The notes under the pieces are model-generated. The model was not told the DNA's origin, did no database searches, and saw only the letters and a list, made by a program, of their open reading frames with translations. DNA of 64,000 nucleotides from Plumapathes pennacea (taxonomy: Eukaryota; Cnidaria; Anthozoa; Antipatharia; Myriopathidae). The stretch is from the NCBI GenBank assembly GCA_964036295.1, contig OZ038472.1, positions 10,722,068 to 10,786,067 on the forward strand, given 5' to 3'. The number at the start of each line of letters is the position of its first letter. Positions within the stretch are counted from its first letter, which is position 1. Position numbers and translations under genes: made by a program. This document shows positions 31,134 to 48,971 of the stretch, piece by piece.

Positions 31134-32997
31134 GATAGTGTTAGGAATGAAAGAGCGAGCAAATCAAGCTGAAATCGCAAGAGCAGCAAGGAAATACACA
31201 CGGAAACAAGGTACGAAAGTCTCAGCTTTATTTTCACATTAAAATCCGAGTTTAAAAAGTTCCATACATTTCTTCATAAAAAACCGTCACGCAGGCGCAA
31301 AGAGGTGTCAGCGGAAGCGCCCACTGAGCTTGGGCTGCCTGGACAGAGCTGAATAACGCATTGCGCAGCCGCACAAAGTCAGCGGTATGAAACGCGGGCA
31401 AATTTACGAAGCCACAGAACAGAAGCAATGCGCAAACGACGCAAGGTGGCGACAGAGCTAAATAACACATTGCGCAGCCGCACAAGGGAAGCGAATCACG
31501 ATGGCTACCCCCTCCCGCAGTCTGATTATATTATGTCAGCGGTCGCCCCACTGTATTAATAACTAACCAACCTTGAAGCAGCGGTAATTTTCGCGCTGTT
31601 ATGGTTTCTTTCTATTTGCCGTTTTCTGTGTTCGTGTTTGTGTTAGGTAGCATCGCTCCAAAATGTAAATAAAAAAGGATGATCTGTGGATGACTCGTTA
31701 CCAGCGAAACCCCTTGACAATGGAAGAGACTTAGGCAAAGCACTAAACATTCAAATGAACCATTCCCGGTGATTGTTCAGTTGTCTTGCGACTACTCGAG
31801 CCTTGTAAAAAATGAAATCAAGTTTCTACAGCAAAACCCGCGCAATGTCCGCATCGAAAGATATTTACGGCTACTGCTTTTTAGATGGGACCACGTTGAA
31901 TTGTTCATATTGGACGGCTGTATTTGCTACGTGTAGCTAGCCGTTAAAGGCTCTGCCCCCAAGAACCTCTTCTCGGGGGGGAGGGGGAGGGAGTGAAAAC
32001 CTTCATAGTTTTGAGTCGGAGTGTTCTCAAAACCCTTGCCCTACTTCAAACTAAAACTGTACGATTTTTCTACCCTATTTAAAAAATATATATGAGTATA
32101 TGAGATTTTTTGACCCTTTTTTTATTTTTCGACTCTGTATACCAAAACATGTTACCCTATTTCTGCAGACGAAATACCAAAATATGCAAAATCTACTATT
32201 TCAGACCAAAAAGACAAAATTGATCCCCTTTTCGAGCACTGTTTGGGACGCCATGTTTGATGACATCACCGACATGCGCAATGCGTTATTCGGCTGTCGT
32301 TCCCGGAAATGATGGAATTCCGGAAACGCCATATTAGGGAATAGGGGCTTGGAACTATTTTGACGGTGGGAGATGGGATGTTGAGCATGGACGGAAACAT
32401 CCCGGGGGAGGAGGGCTACTCCTGATAAATAATTGGATGGGAGTGTGCCGCAAGGTTTTCAAAACCCCGACCTTGTTTCAGAACAAACTATACGATTTTC
32501 TCATGCCCTATTTCAGACCGCGCTTGCGCATGTGCTTGCGTCACTCCCGAAAATATAAAATAGCTTTATACAATAGATTTTGTTACAGTATATAAATAAA
32601 GTCTCCGTCTTTATGCTTGAGCCACATGATTGATCGTCCAAGTGTGAATGGGTCCTTCGGCGAATTGTTGCGTCGTCTATTTTCCTGAGAATCGAAGAAA
32701 GGCGCGAAGGACTGGGCACGAAGCCTTCTTCGTCCCAGTCCTTCGCGCTTTTCTCTGCGCCTTTAGTTTCCAGCAGTTGTTCAAATCACGATAAGGTTAT
32801 TCACGGCTTCGGTCTGAGTTTTAAGCCTGCAAATGGGAAGCTTCTAACAATACGTCTTCCTCCAGGTTTCGAGTTAGAACAAGATTTTTTAGTTTGTTTT
32901 CGATAAAGGTTTTTGACAAAAAAAACCATGCAGTTTCTGGAAAGAACGCGGTGAATGAAACTGGGTAGATGTACAAATGGGCTAAAACGAAGCACCC

Positions 32998-35900
32998 TCA
33001 AATATCTGTGAGTTTATCGACCAGAATACCAAACTTCTCCTGAACATGGTGCTGTTTCAGTCCTCGAGGAATCCCACGGCACGAAGACAAGTTCAGCTTT
33101 CGTAGTTTAGGACAGCCTTCTAGTACACTCCTGCCGGACAAAAAGAAAAGAACCACGGCTAGTACAGCCTTTTCATATCAAAATTCAAGGACTTCTCAAG
33201 GCCAATAGGACATTTGCATGATGACGTCCCTTGACTACAACTACCAGAATGCTTTTCGCTCGTGCAAGATTAATACAAAGACGACAGCGTATATTCTGGT
33301 AGTTGTAGTGAAATGACGTCATCATGCAAGTGCCCTATGTTCATTTTTCCGGGGGCTTCTCAGCCAATTCAATGTTTTTGTTTCCGTCTAGAAATGTGTA
33401 AAAAATCCAAGGTCGAATTTGGTTCCCAACGCGGAAAAACGTAATACAGTGAATCCAAAGAAAAATAGGTAAGCAGCACTTTTAGGCCAAAAGAAACCAA
33501 TTTCCCCCTCAAACGAGTCGGATAAAAACGGATTGCTGATCATTTTTCGACTTTTTGGGGCAAAGATAATGGCGGATCAAAGGATTTGGGCGCGCAAAGG
33601 ACTGTGGTTGAAAGAGCACCTCACTCCATTTCCCGTCACAGACGTTCCACTGAGGTCCAGTGACGTCAAACTAGGCAGTGTGAAGTTAGCGATGAGTTGT
33701 AGAGAATCGTCCCCGATATCGCTGTTGGTTGAAAGATCCAGGACTTGCAAGGAGTGACTCCACTAAAGCAAATAATGAAGAAAACTATTTAGCTCTGGAG
33801 TGGCATTCCGCTAACCTTGAAGCAACCACAACCAAAACGATTCAAGAGCAAATCACAACACAGATTCCCCAATCTGAATTTTAGTGTCGCAAATATTCAC
33901 ACGCAGTGAAATACAGTTGAACCCTCTCTCGAACTCGGTTATCTCGAACTTCCCACTATCTCAAACTCAAGCCAATTTCCCTTGGATTTGCTCTTTCATT
34001 CATTTACTATTGATGCCAATCCCTCTATCCCGAACTATTTCTCGGCTCCCTTGACAGTTCGAGATAGCAAGGCTCTACTGTAAGTTGTGTTACAAAAACG
34101 AGTAAGAGTGTTTGATGACGGGTTCCAAACAATGGGAAGAACGAAAGCACGAAATCGCTTCTGGAAGGTGCTTGGAATCCTCCATGGGTTTTTCAAAGAA
34201 CTTCAAAGGAACTTCAAAGGAATGTCTGCAACTACACTCGAACCAGCAAAACCCATCCACCTGACCAAATGCGACGCGCTGATTGGCTAATAAAATCATA
34301 AATCATTAACGAGTTTTGCTTACCTTTTCTACTATCACAGCAATAGTTATGTAAGAAGCGTCTGTCTGTGACAAATATATCTCCTCCAGGGAGGTAGCGG
34401 GCAGTTTCTAGGAACGTGTAATGAATGTACTGTGTCAGTTTAAACTTCTGAGCTCACAATACAAATTTCCCCAATCATTCAAGAAGAAAAAATGAGAGTT
34501 GTCCTATACACCACCCTCTCTCTCTCTCTCTCTCTTTCTAGTATAAATAATATATATATACAGTGGAACCTCCCTGAGCGACCACCTCCCGTAAGCGACC
34601 ACTTACCAAATGACCGATTGGTCACTCAGTCAAATTTCTATAAGTGAAACCTCTCGTAAGCGACCGCGACCACCATTAAGGGTCACCGTTTGAGTTTTTC
34701 TATTGTTTTCTTACCTCCGGTAAACGACCACTCTGTGCTCTCAAAGGGCAAATTTCTGAGCAAGGACTAACTTCCTGGCAGAAACCGGACCGGACAAAAC
34801 ACTAACATAATTATGTATTGTATCGTGCAAAAGGACACAAAGTTGTTTTTCACTCACTAAAACTGTATTATTTGACACTTGTTATGGCTAAAGATAAATC
34901 TCATTTAGGCCTCCCATGGTGAGAAATTCGCTTACGGGAGTTCCCACTGTATATAGATACTTTATGCAGTACGTATAGGTACAGAGTTAAATACGGCAAT
35001 TTATTTGTATCAAGCATAAAAAGCCTCGGCCGGCTACTGCATGTACACTACACTGGAACACCACACCACACTGCATTAGACTACACTAGCACTAAACTTG
35101 ACTGTACAAGCACTGTATTGTCTGCAAAATAAAGATTACTGTACAGTACATGTATTTACTGAGCTCGCCTTCTTTACCTTCAGCTGCTCAGCTCTAACAT
35201 GTTTGCATCCCCTCAAGTCCAGTACACGAAGCTTCGTGGAGAGGCCTATAAACCTAAATATAAAAAAAATCTAAGTACAATTACACGTCATTTTTAAGGA
35301 ATAGAGAAGTTTTCAAATGACCTGTCGAAAGCAACCATGTGATTTCTTTAGTTTCCCGCTTGCCACGGTTTTGGGTTGGTGCAAACAAGTTTGCGAGCAT
35401 TCAAAAAACAAAACCCAAATAGCCCAGTTTCTCAAGGTTGCGCGCGCATCCAAGTTTTGCGGGCCAAGACTTTTAAATTCAACTTTCAACTTTCTTTCAC
35501 GGCGGACTGTGTTCGGCCTCGACGTAAATGCTTCATACTGCACTCTTATTTGAGTTAAGACGACTATCTTGAATTTTCAAGCCATTTTCTACAACATTCA
35601 CGCATGAGTGCTCGCTAAACAATTCTCATATCGAAGGTTGTGGCCCGTCCAGCTTGGATGCGCGCGCAGCCTTGAGAAAATGATCTACTGCAACCTGCTC
35701 ACGCAAACCAATCAAATGACGATGGCGATTTCTCGGACTGCTGATTAATCTTTTCTTCAAAGTAAATTTAATATCGAACTAAGAAATATATCTTCTGATT
35801 GGTCAGTTTATGATTGTTCGGATGACTGTCGAAACTCGAAAGTAAGTTTGCCATAAAGTTATCCGAAACCGTGTTCTGCCTGGTTACCAGGCATCAACCT

Positions 35901-38900
35901 TGCTTTGCCCACGACTGAAATAGAAACCCAGTTCTCTCGCAGCCGGGCTTATGGCTTGGTTACCTGTGCACTAAGCTGTCCGTGATACAAAAGGCTTGGT
36001 GCGCACTGCAGGGCACAGAGAAATTCTCTAGATCAGGGAATCCTCTGGAAGTCTCCTGTTAGAAAACATACGTACACTCAGCATACTTCAACGAATTGTT
36101 CCATAACTCCTTGTCGTGGGTCGTTATACTGCTGACTCGTCCCCAGTCGTCTCTCTTTTTCCTCCTTCCCGTCGTCCCCCGCGCCCCTTCCCTCCTTTCC
36201 GTCACTCCCCGCGAGCCCCACGCACGGACAAGAGAGACGACTGGGGACGAGTCAGGTTATACTGTACAGAAGTTCAGGAATCACACTGCTTGCTGTTGAT
36301 TAAATTACAACGGTATGCCCATGCGGATCGTTACGTAAAAATACCCAGTTTCCAGTGTACTGTAAGAGCTGGACTATTGTCCGGAAGTAATTTTGGGTAA
36401 GGTCTTTGACTTGTGAAAGCTGAGTTGGGAAAGTGGTTCAAAATTAATCAGACCCCAAGTTCTAAATGCCTTGCATTACTCATACGTTACATCTCGCATG
36501 ACCAATACTTCCAATACAGTCAACTCTCTCTGAGGCGGACACCCTCGGGACTAGATTTAGTGTCCGTCTTAGAGAGGTGTCCGCCTTAGAGAGAGTTCAG
36601 TTACAGAGAAACAAGTGAAAATTGCAAGAACCAAATCTGCATGCTGTTCACCTTAGAGAGGTGTCCGCTTAGAGAGAGTTCACCGTATTTCAAAAACAAG
36701 TGCAAGTGTTTGACGAGGGGTCCGAACACCAAGAATAATGAAAAGCACGAACTCGCTTCGGCAGAGTGTTTTTATTGTATCGAAAATGTATCCCTTGAGT
36801 TTGAAATCGGAACAAAAACTCGAACCAGTGTTTGACTCTGTATCATGCACATGTGATGCTCTGGATGGCCAATAAACTTGAGAACTATAGGTCGCCAGAT
36901 TCCAATGAAGACAAATTTAAGAGCCGACATGTTAGCAAAGTGAAAGAAAGCAAAGCCTGTGATCAGGCCCCACATTCCAAACCTCGACAATGCCCTTTTA
37001 AAATATCCCAATAAATGTGCCTTACTACTATACCATATAAGCTCTGTTTGGCTTTGAAAAGGTAAACATCACCAGGTTTCCCAAGAACAGCTCTCTAAGT
37101 TTAGGGCAGCTTGCCTGCAACAAAATGAAAGGGACATGCATTAATTGTGACACGAAAACCAGGGCGGGGAAATAAAGCGAAATCCGCGCGCAACGGTGTA
37201 AAAAGGCGCTTTCACAATCATTGCTCTGGTTTTGGTTTTCGACAGTCATCAGAAAAGCGCTCTAAACGACGGTCTGTTAAGTACTATCAAACCTCTCTGC
37301 CATGCAAACTTGTTTCTTTTTTGTTTCTACATAATTGGAATATGGCCACAGTCTCTCCACTCTTCTCACCAAATTTTATTACCACAGGTGACCTCGCAAC
37401 GTGGCAAGTTACACTATAAAAATTGTCTTGTGTAACAGGGCCTTGAGCAACTTATGTTCCAGGAATTTACTTGTATATACTGGAGAAGTTGCCTTTTTTA
37501 TAATCTAATCTATTGTGTTGGGTGAGGCAGACAGGCAGGCAAAAAATGCTACTATAACACTGCACCTGAAACTTTTCCACATTCAAAAGCCGGACAATCG
37601 TCCCTGTTATATCAAGGACTCTCAAGTTATCACAAGCTCCCTGTAACATAACGAAGTAAACGCATTAGTCAATGAGGATTGAGCAAAAAATAGAAAGTCT
37701 GGTTTCCAATCGCTGGAGTTTGCGCCAGCGATCTGAGTCGTGTAGAGTCACGAAGTGATGAGCATGTCGGTAGAAAATATTGTTGTGTCCTACGAGCACA
37801 TAACTTACATCTGTGAGATTAATCTAACTGCTTTGCAGCACATGACTTTTCACTGCAACATTTCCTTGTCCAAATCAAACTCTGCAAAAACTGTAAGAGT
37901 TGTACATGTACTTATATAACAGAATCGTAGAAAGGCGTTAGTTCTTCAGTACGTGTTTTCACTATACGCTGACTGACGCAGCCCTAATCTAGTTCTTTCA
38001 AGTCTAGCATCCATTGTGTAGTAAGCAGCGTGGTCAGATGAAAGTGACTTAGGCTACGTCCACACAAATCCATTTTCGTTTGTAAACGCATACTTCTTAT
38101 GTGTTTTTACTTTCCGTCCACACTAAAACAACTACTTGAAAATAGGAGGTTTTCAGAAACGGTTATTAAAGTGGAGACTTTCGAAAACGGATGCGTTTTC
38201 AAATGAAAACGATTTAGTGTGGACGAGCAACTTGAAAACGGAGCTTTTTGAAATTGTAGTAGTGTGGACGTAGCCTTAAAGGGGCAGTGTCATGAAATGC
38301 GCATGCGCGCCCGTTTGGTCGAATCTTGAAAACATTCGCCAAATGTATCCAAGGTATCATTGATCTGCCGCTCGATCGCGCGCCGCCGTTGCAAATTGAA
38401 GTTCAAAAGGTAGGGGGAAGAAAGAGAGAAAAAACTCACTTGAATCGTGGAAATTACTTGGTGGCCATTGACTGATTTACAATTCCTAAGGTACAGTTCT
38501 TCCAGCTGATGACCTAATTCACAAACAATATGCCGAATGCACTCCATGTTAACCTGTAAAATACCAACAAAAAACGCACAGAAAGAAAAAAACTACTTCT
38601 CAGTGCATTTCTGGGGATACATGTGCTCTGTTGATATTCAACCACTACGCACGACTTGATGTACTTGGATTGGTGGCAGCCACCTTATTGGTACTTATTT
38701 TCGCAATTTTCGCGATTCCGAAAAAAAAAAAAAAAATCGCGAAGTAAAGACCCGCGAAAAAAAGTTAAACGAAGAAAATTAGAAACGCGAAAATTAACGA
38801 CGCGAATTTAATACCCTGTTACAAAAATCCGAAACGTTACCCAACTGAAGCGGACACGCTATAAACGCTGATAGAATCGCTTCAGGAAGACCTCTGGATT

Positions 38901-41859
38901 ATGGACAAATGAATATGTAAATCTAACCTGTTTAGTTTTGTTGTTATGCTTCTCGTCAATGTCATTCCAAAATATGGCTATTTAAACTTAAAGTGCCTAT
39001 AAGCCTTCAGACGTTACGTTTTTATATGAAAGTAGGGAGTGATCTAGGCAACTTATACTCAAAGAAACTCCGTTCCGAAGCGTTCTTATACTTTTTTCAC
39101 GCGGTTGAATTCAGAATTCCGAAATCTTGACCGAGCGACATGGGAGACTGGGTCTGTGACGTCAGAGAAGGGACCGGCATCGCTTTGGCGTCTCTTTGCC
39201 TTAGTTGTTTTTTTCCCTTGGTTACGTTTTTCTCGACAACACATCTATGAGGCATAATTCTCACCTCGCCAACTGCAAAATCTGTGTGAAAGTTTTGTTT
39301 GACAAGAAACGAATCCCTCCTCTGACGTCATAACCCAGGCTCTCGATCAAAAAACTTTGCGCGGTCAGATTCAAAATGGCGGTCAAAATCGCATGTTTGC
39401 CGGGCGGAAAAATATATAAAAACGCTTCGGAGTGGAGTTTCTTTGGCCATAAGTTATTTAGATTACTTCCTACTTTCATATAAAAATGTAACGTCTGAAG
39501 GTTTATAGGCACTTTAATATATGTAGCGCTGATATTGTAATGCGAGATCAGCATCGCGAAACTTAGTTCCTTTTAACGCAATTTTTCTGCCAAATCGCGA
39601 AATTTAAGTCTCGCGAAATTAGCACTTTTCATTTTCGCGAAATCAAAGTCCCGCGAAAATAAGATCCAATAAGGTACTGTGCAAGAAGTCAGACAGGTGT
39701 TAATTCCTGCACACAATAACCTTGCTTAGAGCTGAAAAACCGGCTAATTTTGGTAAATTTGAATACTCTTGTAAGAGCCATATCTTATGATAAAATCTCT
39801 TTTGATTGTAATGTTTGTAAGATCTAAAGGATTCACCTGAATATCTCAAAAAAATGATCCCCACAAACTACTTGAAAGCCACAATACAACACATGTAAAG
39901 TCAATCGTTACCTTTGTAAGGGAGACATCTATGCTTGTCAGTTTGTGACAGCTGGATATCAAGGCAGATATTCCAGTGCCTGTGATATTCGCACACCCCC
40001 ATAAACTAATGCTTTGCAGATAAGGACAGTGTTTGGCAATAGTCTGAGAAGGGAGAAATACATTGTACATGCAGGCTTGGTTATCCACATTACAAGCTGT
40101 AATAACAAACCGCTTTCACTACAAGCGGTGTCCTTGTACTGTAAAATATGGGGAAGCTTCCTTAGCAATACAGGTATGTTCAAAACTATGAGTTAGTTGC
40201 TTACTGTAAAAGCTCTAAAAATACCCTAGGAGGTTTATTTAAAAATTGACCTTGTAGAGGGGGGCTTATATATAAGATGAGATGACAACAAGATGTACTG
40301 CGTATTCTTGGTTGACAAAATACTATGTGAAGTTAGCTGTGGGAAATGTAAAGTTAAAAAATGTATCACTAAACAAATGTGCCCTTTTCCTGACACTATA
40401 TCTACACACACCTCTACAGTTTTGTTTGTCAGTTGAGTCCAGTTGTCTAGGTTCAACCGTTCCACTGCCGACAGCCTCTTGTGACAGAGCATTGTGACAA
40501 CTGAGTTGGAATAGCGAAGTTGTGAATTCCCCAGGTGTGACAAGTCTACTTGTTTCCAAAACTGAGGTTCACCAGCTACGCTTCTCCATCTTTGGCAAAC
40601 TCTGGACACTCTTGGCAGAAAAAAAAATTGAACAAGCAAAAGAAATTTAGACTGTATGTAAACATCAACAAAATACCAGGATTTATCCAAGTTCTAATCT
40701 ACGTAAATATTACGTGACCGTGAAGAGATATGATATCTCTTATGAGTGAGCGGAGCAATGAGTGAGAGATATTATCAAAACGAGAAGATAAAATCTGTAT
40801 TTTTAGAACTGGAGAAATCTTGGTATTTCATTGATATTTAATACATATAACAAATCTCTGTATTATTTTTATCTTCCACAAGATGGTTCTTCATGATGTC
40901 TCATCCTGTTATTTCATTGATACTACAGGGTAAACCATACAACGGACCCATTTTTTAAAACAATCAAAAGCCATGCTTATCTAACCAATAATCATGGCTT
41001 AAAACATGTCATTATAAGCCAACACCAATCCATGTTCTAAAAATACAATTTAACCTTTGGCTAACACTAGTTTATGGAGTCCACCTATACTTCAATTCAG
41101 CAATAAACCAGGTCTAAGTTAGGTCTTATTTAAGAAATCAGCCCCACATGTACATGTCTGGGAGAGTTTATCTTCTAATCATTCCAAGTAGTCATGCAGT
41201 ATAACTGTACTCTCACTTCAGCACTATTTTATGAAAACAGAATTTCAATACTAAGCCCCTACACACTGTACCTGCACAGGAATGGGACTACACCGAAACA
41301 ATGAACAGCATATGTGAAGATCTTCACCAGTAACTCAGCGGGGAGGATATCTGACCATAACGACGTGTGTTCATTGTTAGACTTGTTAGGCTCCTTCGTG
41401 CAATGTCCAGTCTTTGTTTTCTTGTTTGGATCTGCTGCTCTTGGTGTCCCAGTTGGAGGTTGTTTATATTCATCACATGATTCTAGACAAGAACTTGTGT
41501 CAGACTCTCCTGGTTTAAGTACAGTTGACTTTCTCTTATTACACACTTTCTGTTTGCTGCTCTCTGATCCTTCCTTTCTTTTTGTTCTCCCATTACCTAA
41601 GTAAGCACGCACAGATAATGTAGGTATAGCCAGAATATAAAACAGCTATGAGTCAACCCACGGTACAGTTAAGTGGTAAAGTACCTTTGACTGTCTCGTT
41701 ACCGCTGAAATCTTCTTCCTCCTCTGGAAGTTCAAAGTTAGGATCGTCGTCGCTATCATCGTCTGAAGGTAGAGGCTCGGCATATCGGCCGAATAACATA
41801 ACCTGGGTCGCTGCTGGCTTCGGAAAACCAAGAATGCCGACCCGTCTTTTTGGAGCCAT
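32998..41859 (-). CDS. FBXL6: F-box and leucine-rich-repeat protein, FBXL6-like
   Basis: Twelve exons: 41859-41685, 41596-41272, 40610-40412, 40043-39912, 38553-38440, 37640-37566, 37114-37073, 36055-35964, 35253-35178, 34407-34324, 33762-33620 and 33130-32998. They total 529 codons plus stop; human FBXL6 has about 539. After an acidic and basic N-terminal tail, an F-box spans about 138-185 (LWSDILPAELLVKIFTYAV, VSRVCQRWRSVAGEPQFWKQ). Leucine-rich repeats follow (LQSISLWGCANITGTGISAL, LEELYLRNC, LRVLDLRGCKH, LQVLDLSTNSDIGD, LTSLDLSGT). The end is GCPKLRKLNLSSCRGIPRGL, matching the FBXL6 tail. The F-box binds SKP1 and the repeats hold substrate of an SCF ubiquitin ligase. The donor after 33620 (GTGCTC) is weak; it was chosen because it restores phase and alignment. 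Confidence 0.9.
33205..33338. repeat. Foldback element with CRE-like motifs, FBXL6 intron 11
   Basis: The ends ataggacatttgcatgatga and tcatcatgcaagtgccctat are inverted complements and the pairing continues inward through tgacgtc and ctacaactaccagaat. No ORF is present. Confidence 0.75.
33914..34080. mobile_element. Tigger/pogo-like MITE in FBXL6 intron 10
   Basis: A 167-bp element flanked by TA. The ends are cagttgaaccctctctcgaa and an inverted partner ending ggctctactg. Confidence 0.8.
34352..34998. repeat. Segmental duplicate of 30836-31133, filled with a MITE
   Basis: Both copies share exon and intron sequence on the left and atactttatgcagtacgta on the right. The difference is a MITE at 34561-34949 in this copy and a GATA tract in the other. 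Confidence 0.75.
34561..34949. mobile_element. Tigger-like MITE at a polymorphic-type site
   Basis: A 389-bp element with ends cagtggaacctccctgagcg and gggagttcccactg, TA on both sides, and internal repeats of agcgacca. The paralogous segment near 31019 lacks it. Confidence 0.8.
36132..36255. mobile_element. Mutator-type mini-MITE, 124 bp
   Basis: Perfect 25-bp terminal inverted repeats beginning CTGACTCGTCCCCAGTCG are flanked by an exact 9-bp duplication GTTATACTG (36123-36131 and 36256-36264). A 9-bp duplication is typical of Mutator-like elements. The centre is C-rich and non-coding. It lies in FBXL6 intron 7, about 70 bp from the 36055 exon border. Confidence 0.85.
36517..36685. mobile_element. 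Tigger/pogo-like MITE
   Basis: Flanked by TA. It begins cagtcaactctctctgaggc and ends gagagagttcaccg, with the internal units cctagagaggtgtccgc seen again in the copy at 52138. Confidence 0.75.
38051..38276. mobile_element. MITE with ggctacgtccacac ends
   Basis: A 226-bp element with ends aggctacgtccacac and gtgtggacgtagcct as exact inverted complements. The body is rich in gaaaacg units. Related copies lie at 49602-50866 (split) and 55305-55438. The type of ends suggests a hAT-like family, but the duplication is unclear. Confidence 0.75.
38687..39672. mobile_element. Outer MITE with ttattttcgcg ends, split by a second element
   Basis: The left side (ccttattggtacttattttc, then cgcgaaa-rich sequence) and the right side (gaaaataagatccaataagg) are inverted complements. 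The element at 38992-39513 interrupts them. Confidence 0.65.
38992..39513. mobile_element. TTAA-flanked MITE nested in another MITE
   Basis: 522 bp between TTAA at 38988-38991 and 39514-39517. Inverted repeats of about 65 bp begin AGTGCCTATAAGCCTTCAGA. The first bases after TTAA (AGT) resemble the Kolobok-like element at 11955. It lies in FBXL6 intron 4. Confidence 0.8.
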
Positions 41860-42386
41860 TAGGTAAACAGAAACAGGCCAGGTCGCAATGTACCGGCCCT
41901 GCAAGGCCCTGGGTACGGGCTTGACGCTGGCTGGTGAAGCGCGGGCTCATTGTGGGGCATTCATGGCGCGAAAATATCTGACCACCCCATGGGAGGAGGG
42001 AGTGAGTGGGGTATATTGGAGAGGGAACTGTTAAGAGCTTTTACGGTAAGTGGTTCACATCTATAGCCCCCTCTCTCCTCTCCTCCCATTTCCCCCGGAA
42101 CTCATCGTTGGTTAGAACTGTGAAGGTAAAGTTTGTCGCTCTCGGACTGAAAGTAAAATGTGGAGGCCGATGATTGATTATACTTTATTTCTATTTGAAA
42201 TCACTTTCAAAACAGAGAATTTTTTATTAAATTACGTGTCGTGACCAAGAGCAATCCCGTTCGATTGATAGCTCACGGCTGTTTTGGGTTATATGTGAAT
42301 TACGAGAATCACTATGTTCTTTACTTAAATCTCAGAACGAACTTTCGACCTCATTCCGGATGGAAACTCAATGAAAAGAAAACCTT
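41860..42386. other. Interval between FBXL6-like and the minus-strand choline transporter
   Basis: Contains the FBXL6 promoter region (to its right on the minus strand) and the 3-prime UTR of the transporter. No other gene was seen. Confidence 0.5.
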
Positions 42387-47771
<5,385 letters not shown>

Positions 47772-48533
47772 GTTGTAGACAAATCAACCTAAAAATAAAG
47801 GAAACATTAAAACCACTCGAATGGTCCACCCGTCGGAGACTCGGAGCCCCAGAGACAGCGGGCAAAATGCCCTTTTTCTAACCCTCCCCTCCCTCTCAGC
47901 CGCTTCTTGCCCGCCACCCTATGACCTGCTCCCGGGTCTCCGTTGTTATAAGGATTTAATACTGAACTGGGGCCAATTCGATAAACAGTTTAAATTACGT
48001 ACACTCTTTAAAAAATGGACTAATTTTCCCTTATGATAAACGGTCCTTCTAACGGCCCAGCTAATCCAAATGCTTGGTGGTTGCTTTATGTCTGGAAATG
48101 CATAAGAAGCCAAACCGACAATTATTTCTGGTTCCCAACACGACTAACAATAATATCAATGCAAAAAAAAGTCTTGTTCTCAAACTAGTCAGATGGAAAT
48201 TCTCTAAGGTTCATTTGCTTCTAGTTGTCGCGGCCCCCTGAATTAAGGATTATTGCAGCGTGCAAAGGACTGTGGTTGAGAGGGCCTCTTAGATGAGCAT
48301 TTGACCTTTGAGGATTTGACCTGTATCTTTAACAATTTCGCGATCCCGCCCCTGGGTCTGTAGACTGTGCCAGTCCCCTTTTTTCTTGCCAAAGGTTGTA
48401 TGCGCTCCTGGCTTGTCGGTTGGCAGAATAAATGTAGCACTAAGAACTGGGCGATGTCGAGGATTTCTTGAACAAATTAATGGTCTCCAACATTGTCTTG
48501 GATAAATAGATGAGACTTTAATATCCAAATCTA

Positions 48534-48599
48534 AAACCTCGTTCCCAGGCTCTTTCATCTCCCGGTCCTCGGAGATGAAAGAGCCTGGGAACGAGGTTG
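48534..48599. mobile_element. 66-bp perfect hairpin with 9-bp duplication
   Basis: Two 28-base arms (48535-48562 and 48571-48598) are exact inverted complements around an 8-base loop. Exact 9-bp duplications CCAAATCTA lie at 48525-48533 and 48600-48608. It is a minimal Mutator-type element or its residue. Confidence 0.85.
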
Positions 48600-48894
48600 C
48601 CAAATCTAGGGTGACACATGGTTAGGGTTATTACCAACACTTGCAGGCTGTAGTCGGCTCACTCGTGAGTTCAGAGTGTCCCGTGGCAGCCAGCTTACAG
48701 CCGTTTGGGCGGAGGGCCCCTTGTTGTGAAGTAACAAAGTTTCGCATGCCTACGGAAGTAATCGTGAGTGATGACCACAGCTAATACGACAGTGAGAGAG
48801 AGAGAGGGTTAAATTTGAAATACAGAAGGAACAATACACACGAAAACGTCAGTTTAGCAAGACCCTGTTCAGACGAAAGATGATTGAATTATCA

Positions 48895-48971
48895 ATTATT
48901 ACTTCATAACTCCCACCTTTTTTTCTTAAAAGACTGGGAGAATCTTCTGTTTGATCATGGAAGTGAAAGGG
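48895..48971. mobile_element. TTAA MITE, copy D (end fragment)
   Basis: Only the right end is kept: gactgggagaatcttctg-like body and gaagtgaaaggg before TTAA (48972-48975). Confidence 0.55.

Larger units (their letters stand above)
29587..32997. other. Intergenic interval between MAN1B1 and FBXL6-like
   Basis: No gene was recognised. It contains a dispersed repeat copy (30412-30787), a partial duplicate of an FBXL6 exon with flanks (30836-31133), a GATA microsatellite, two related segments around cattgcgcagccgcaca (about 31358 and 31470), and the 3-prime UTR region of the FBXL6-like gene near 32.8-33.0 kb. Confidence 0.6.

Noticed and set aside
31252..31485. Minus-strand ORF rich in Cys and Leu near 31.3 kb
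   Set aside because: It lies in two related non-coding repeat segments, has no splice context and no recognisable family pattern.
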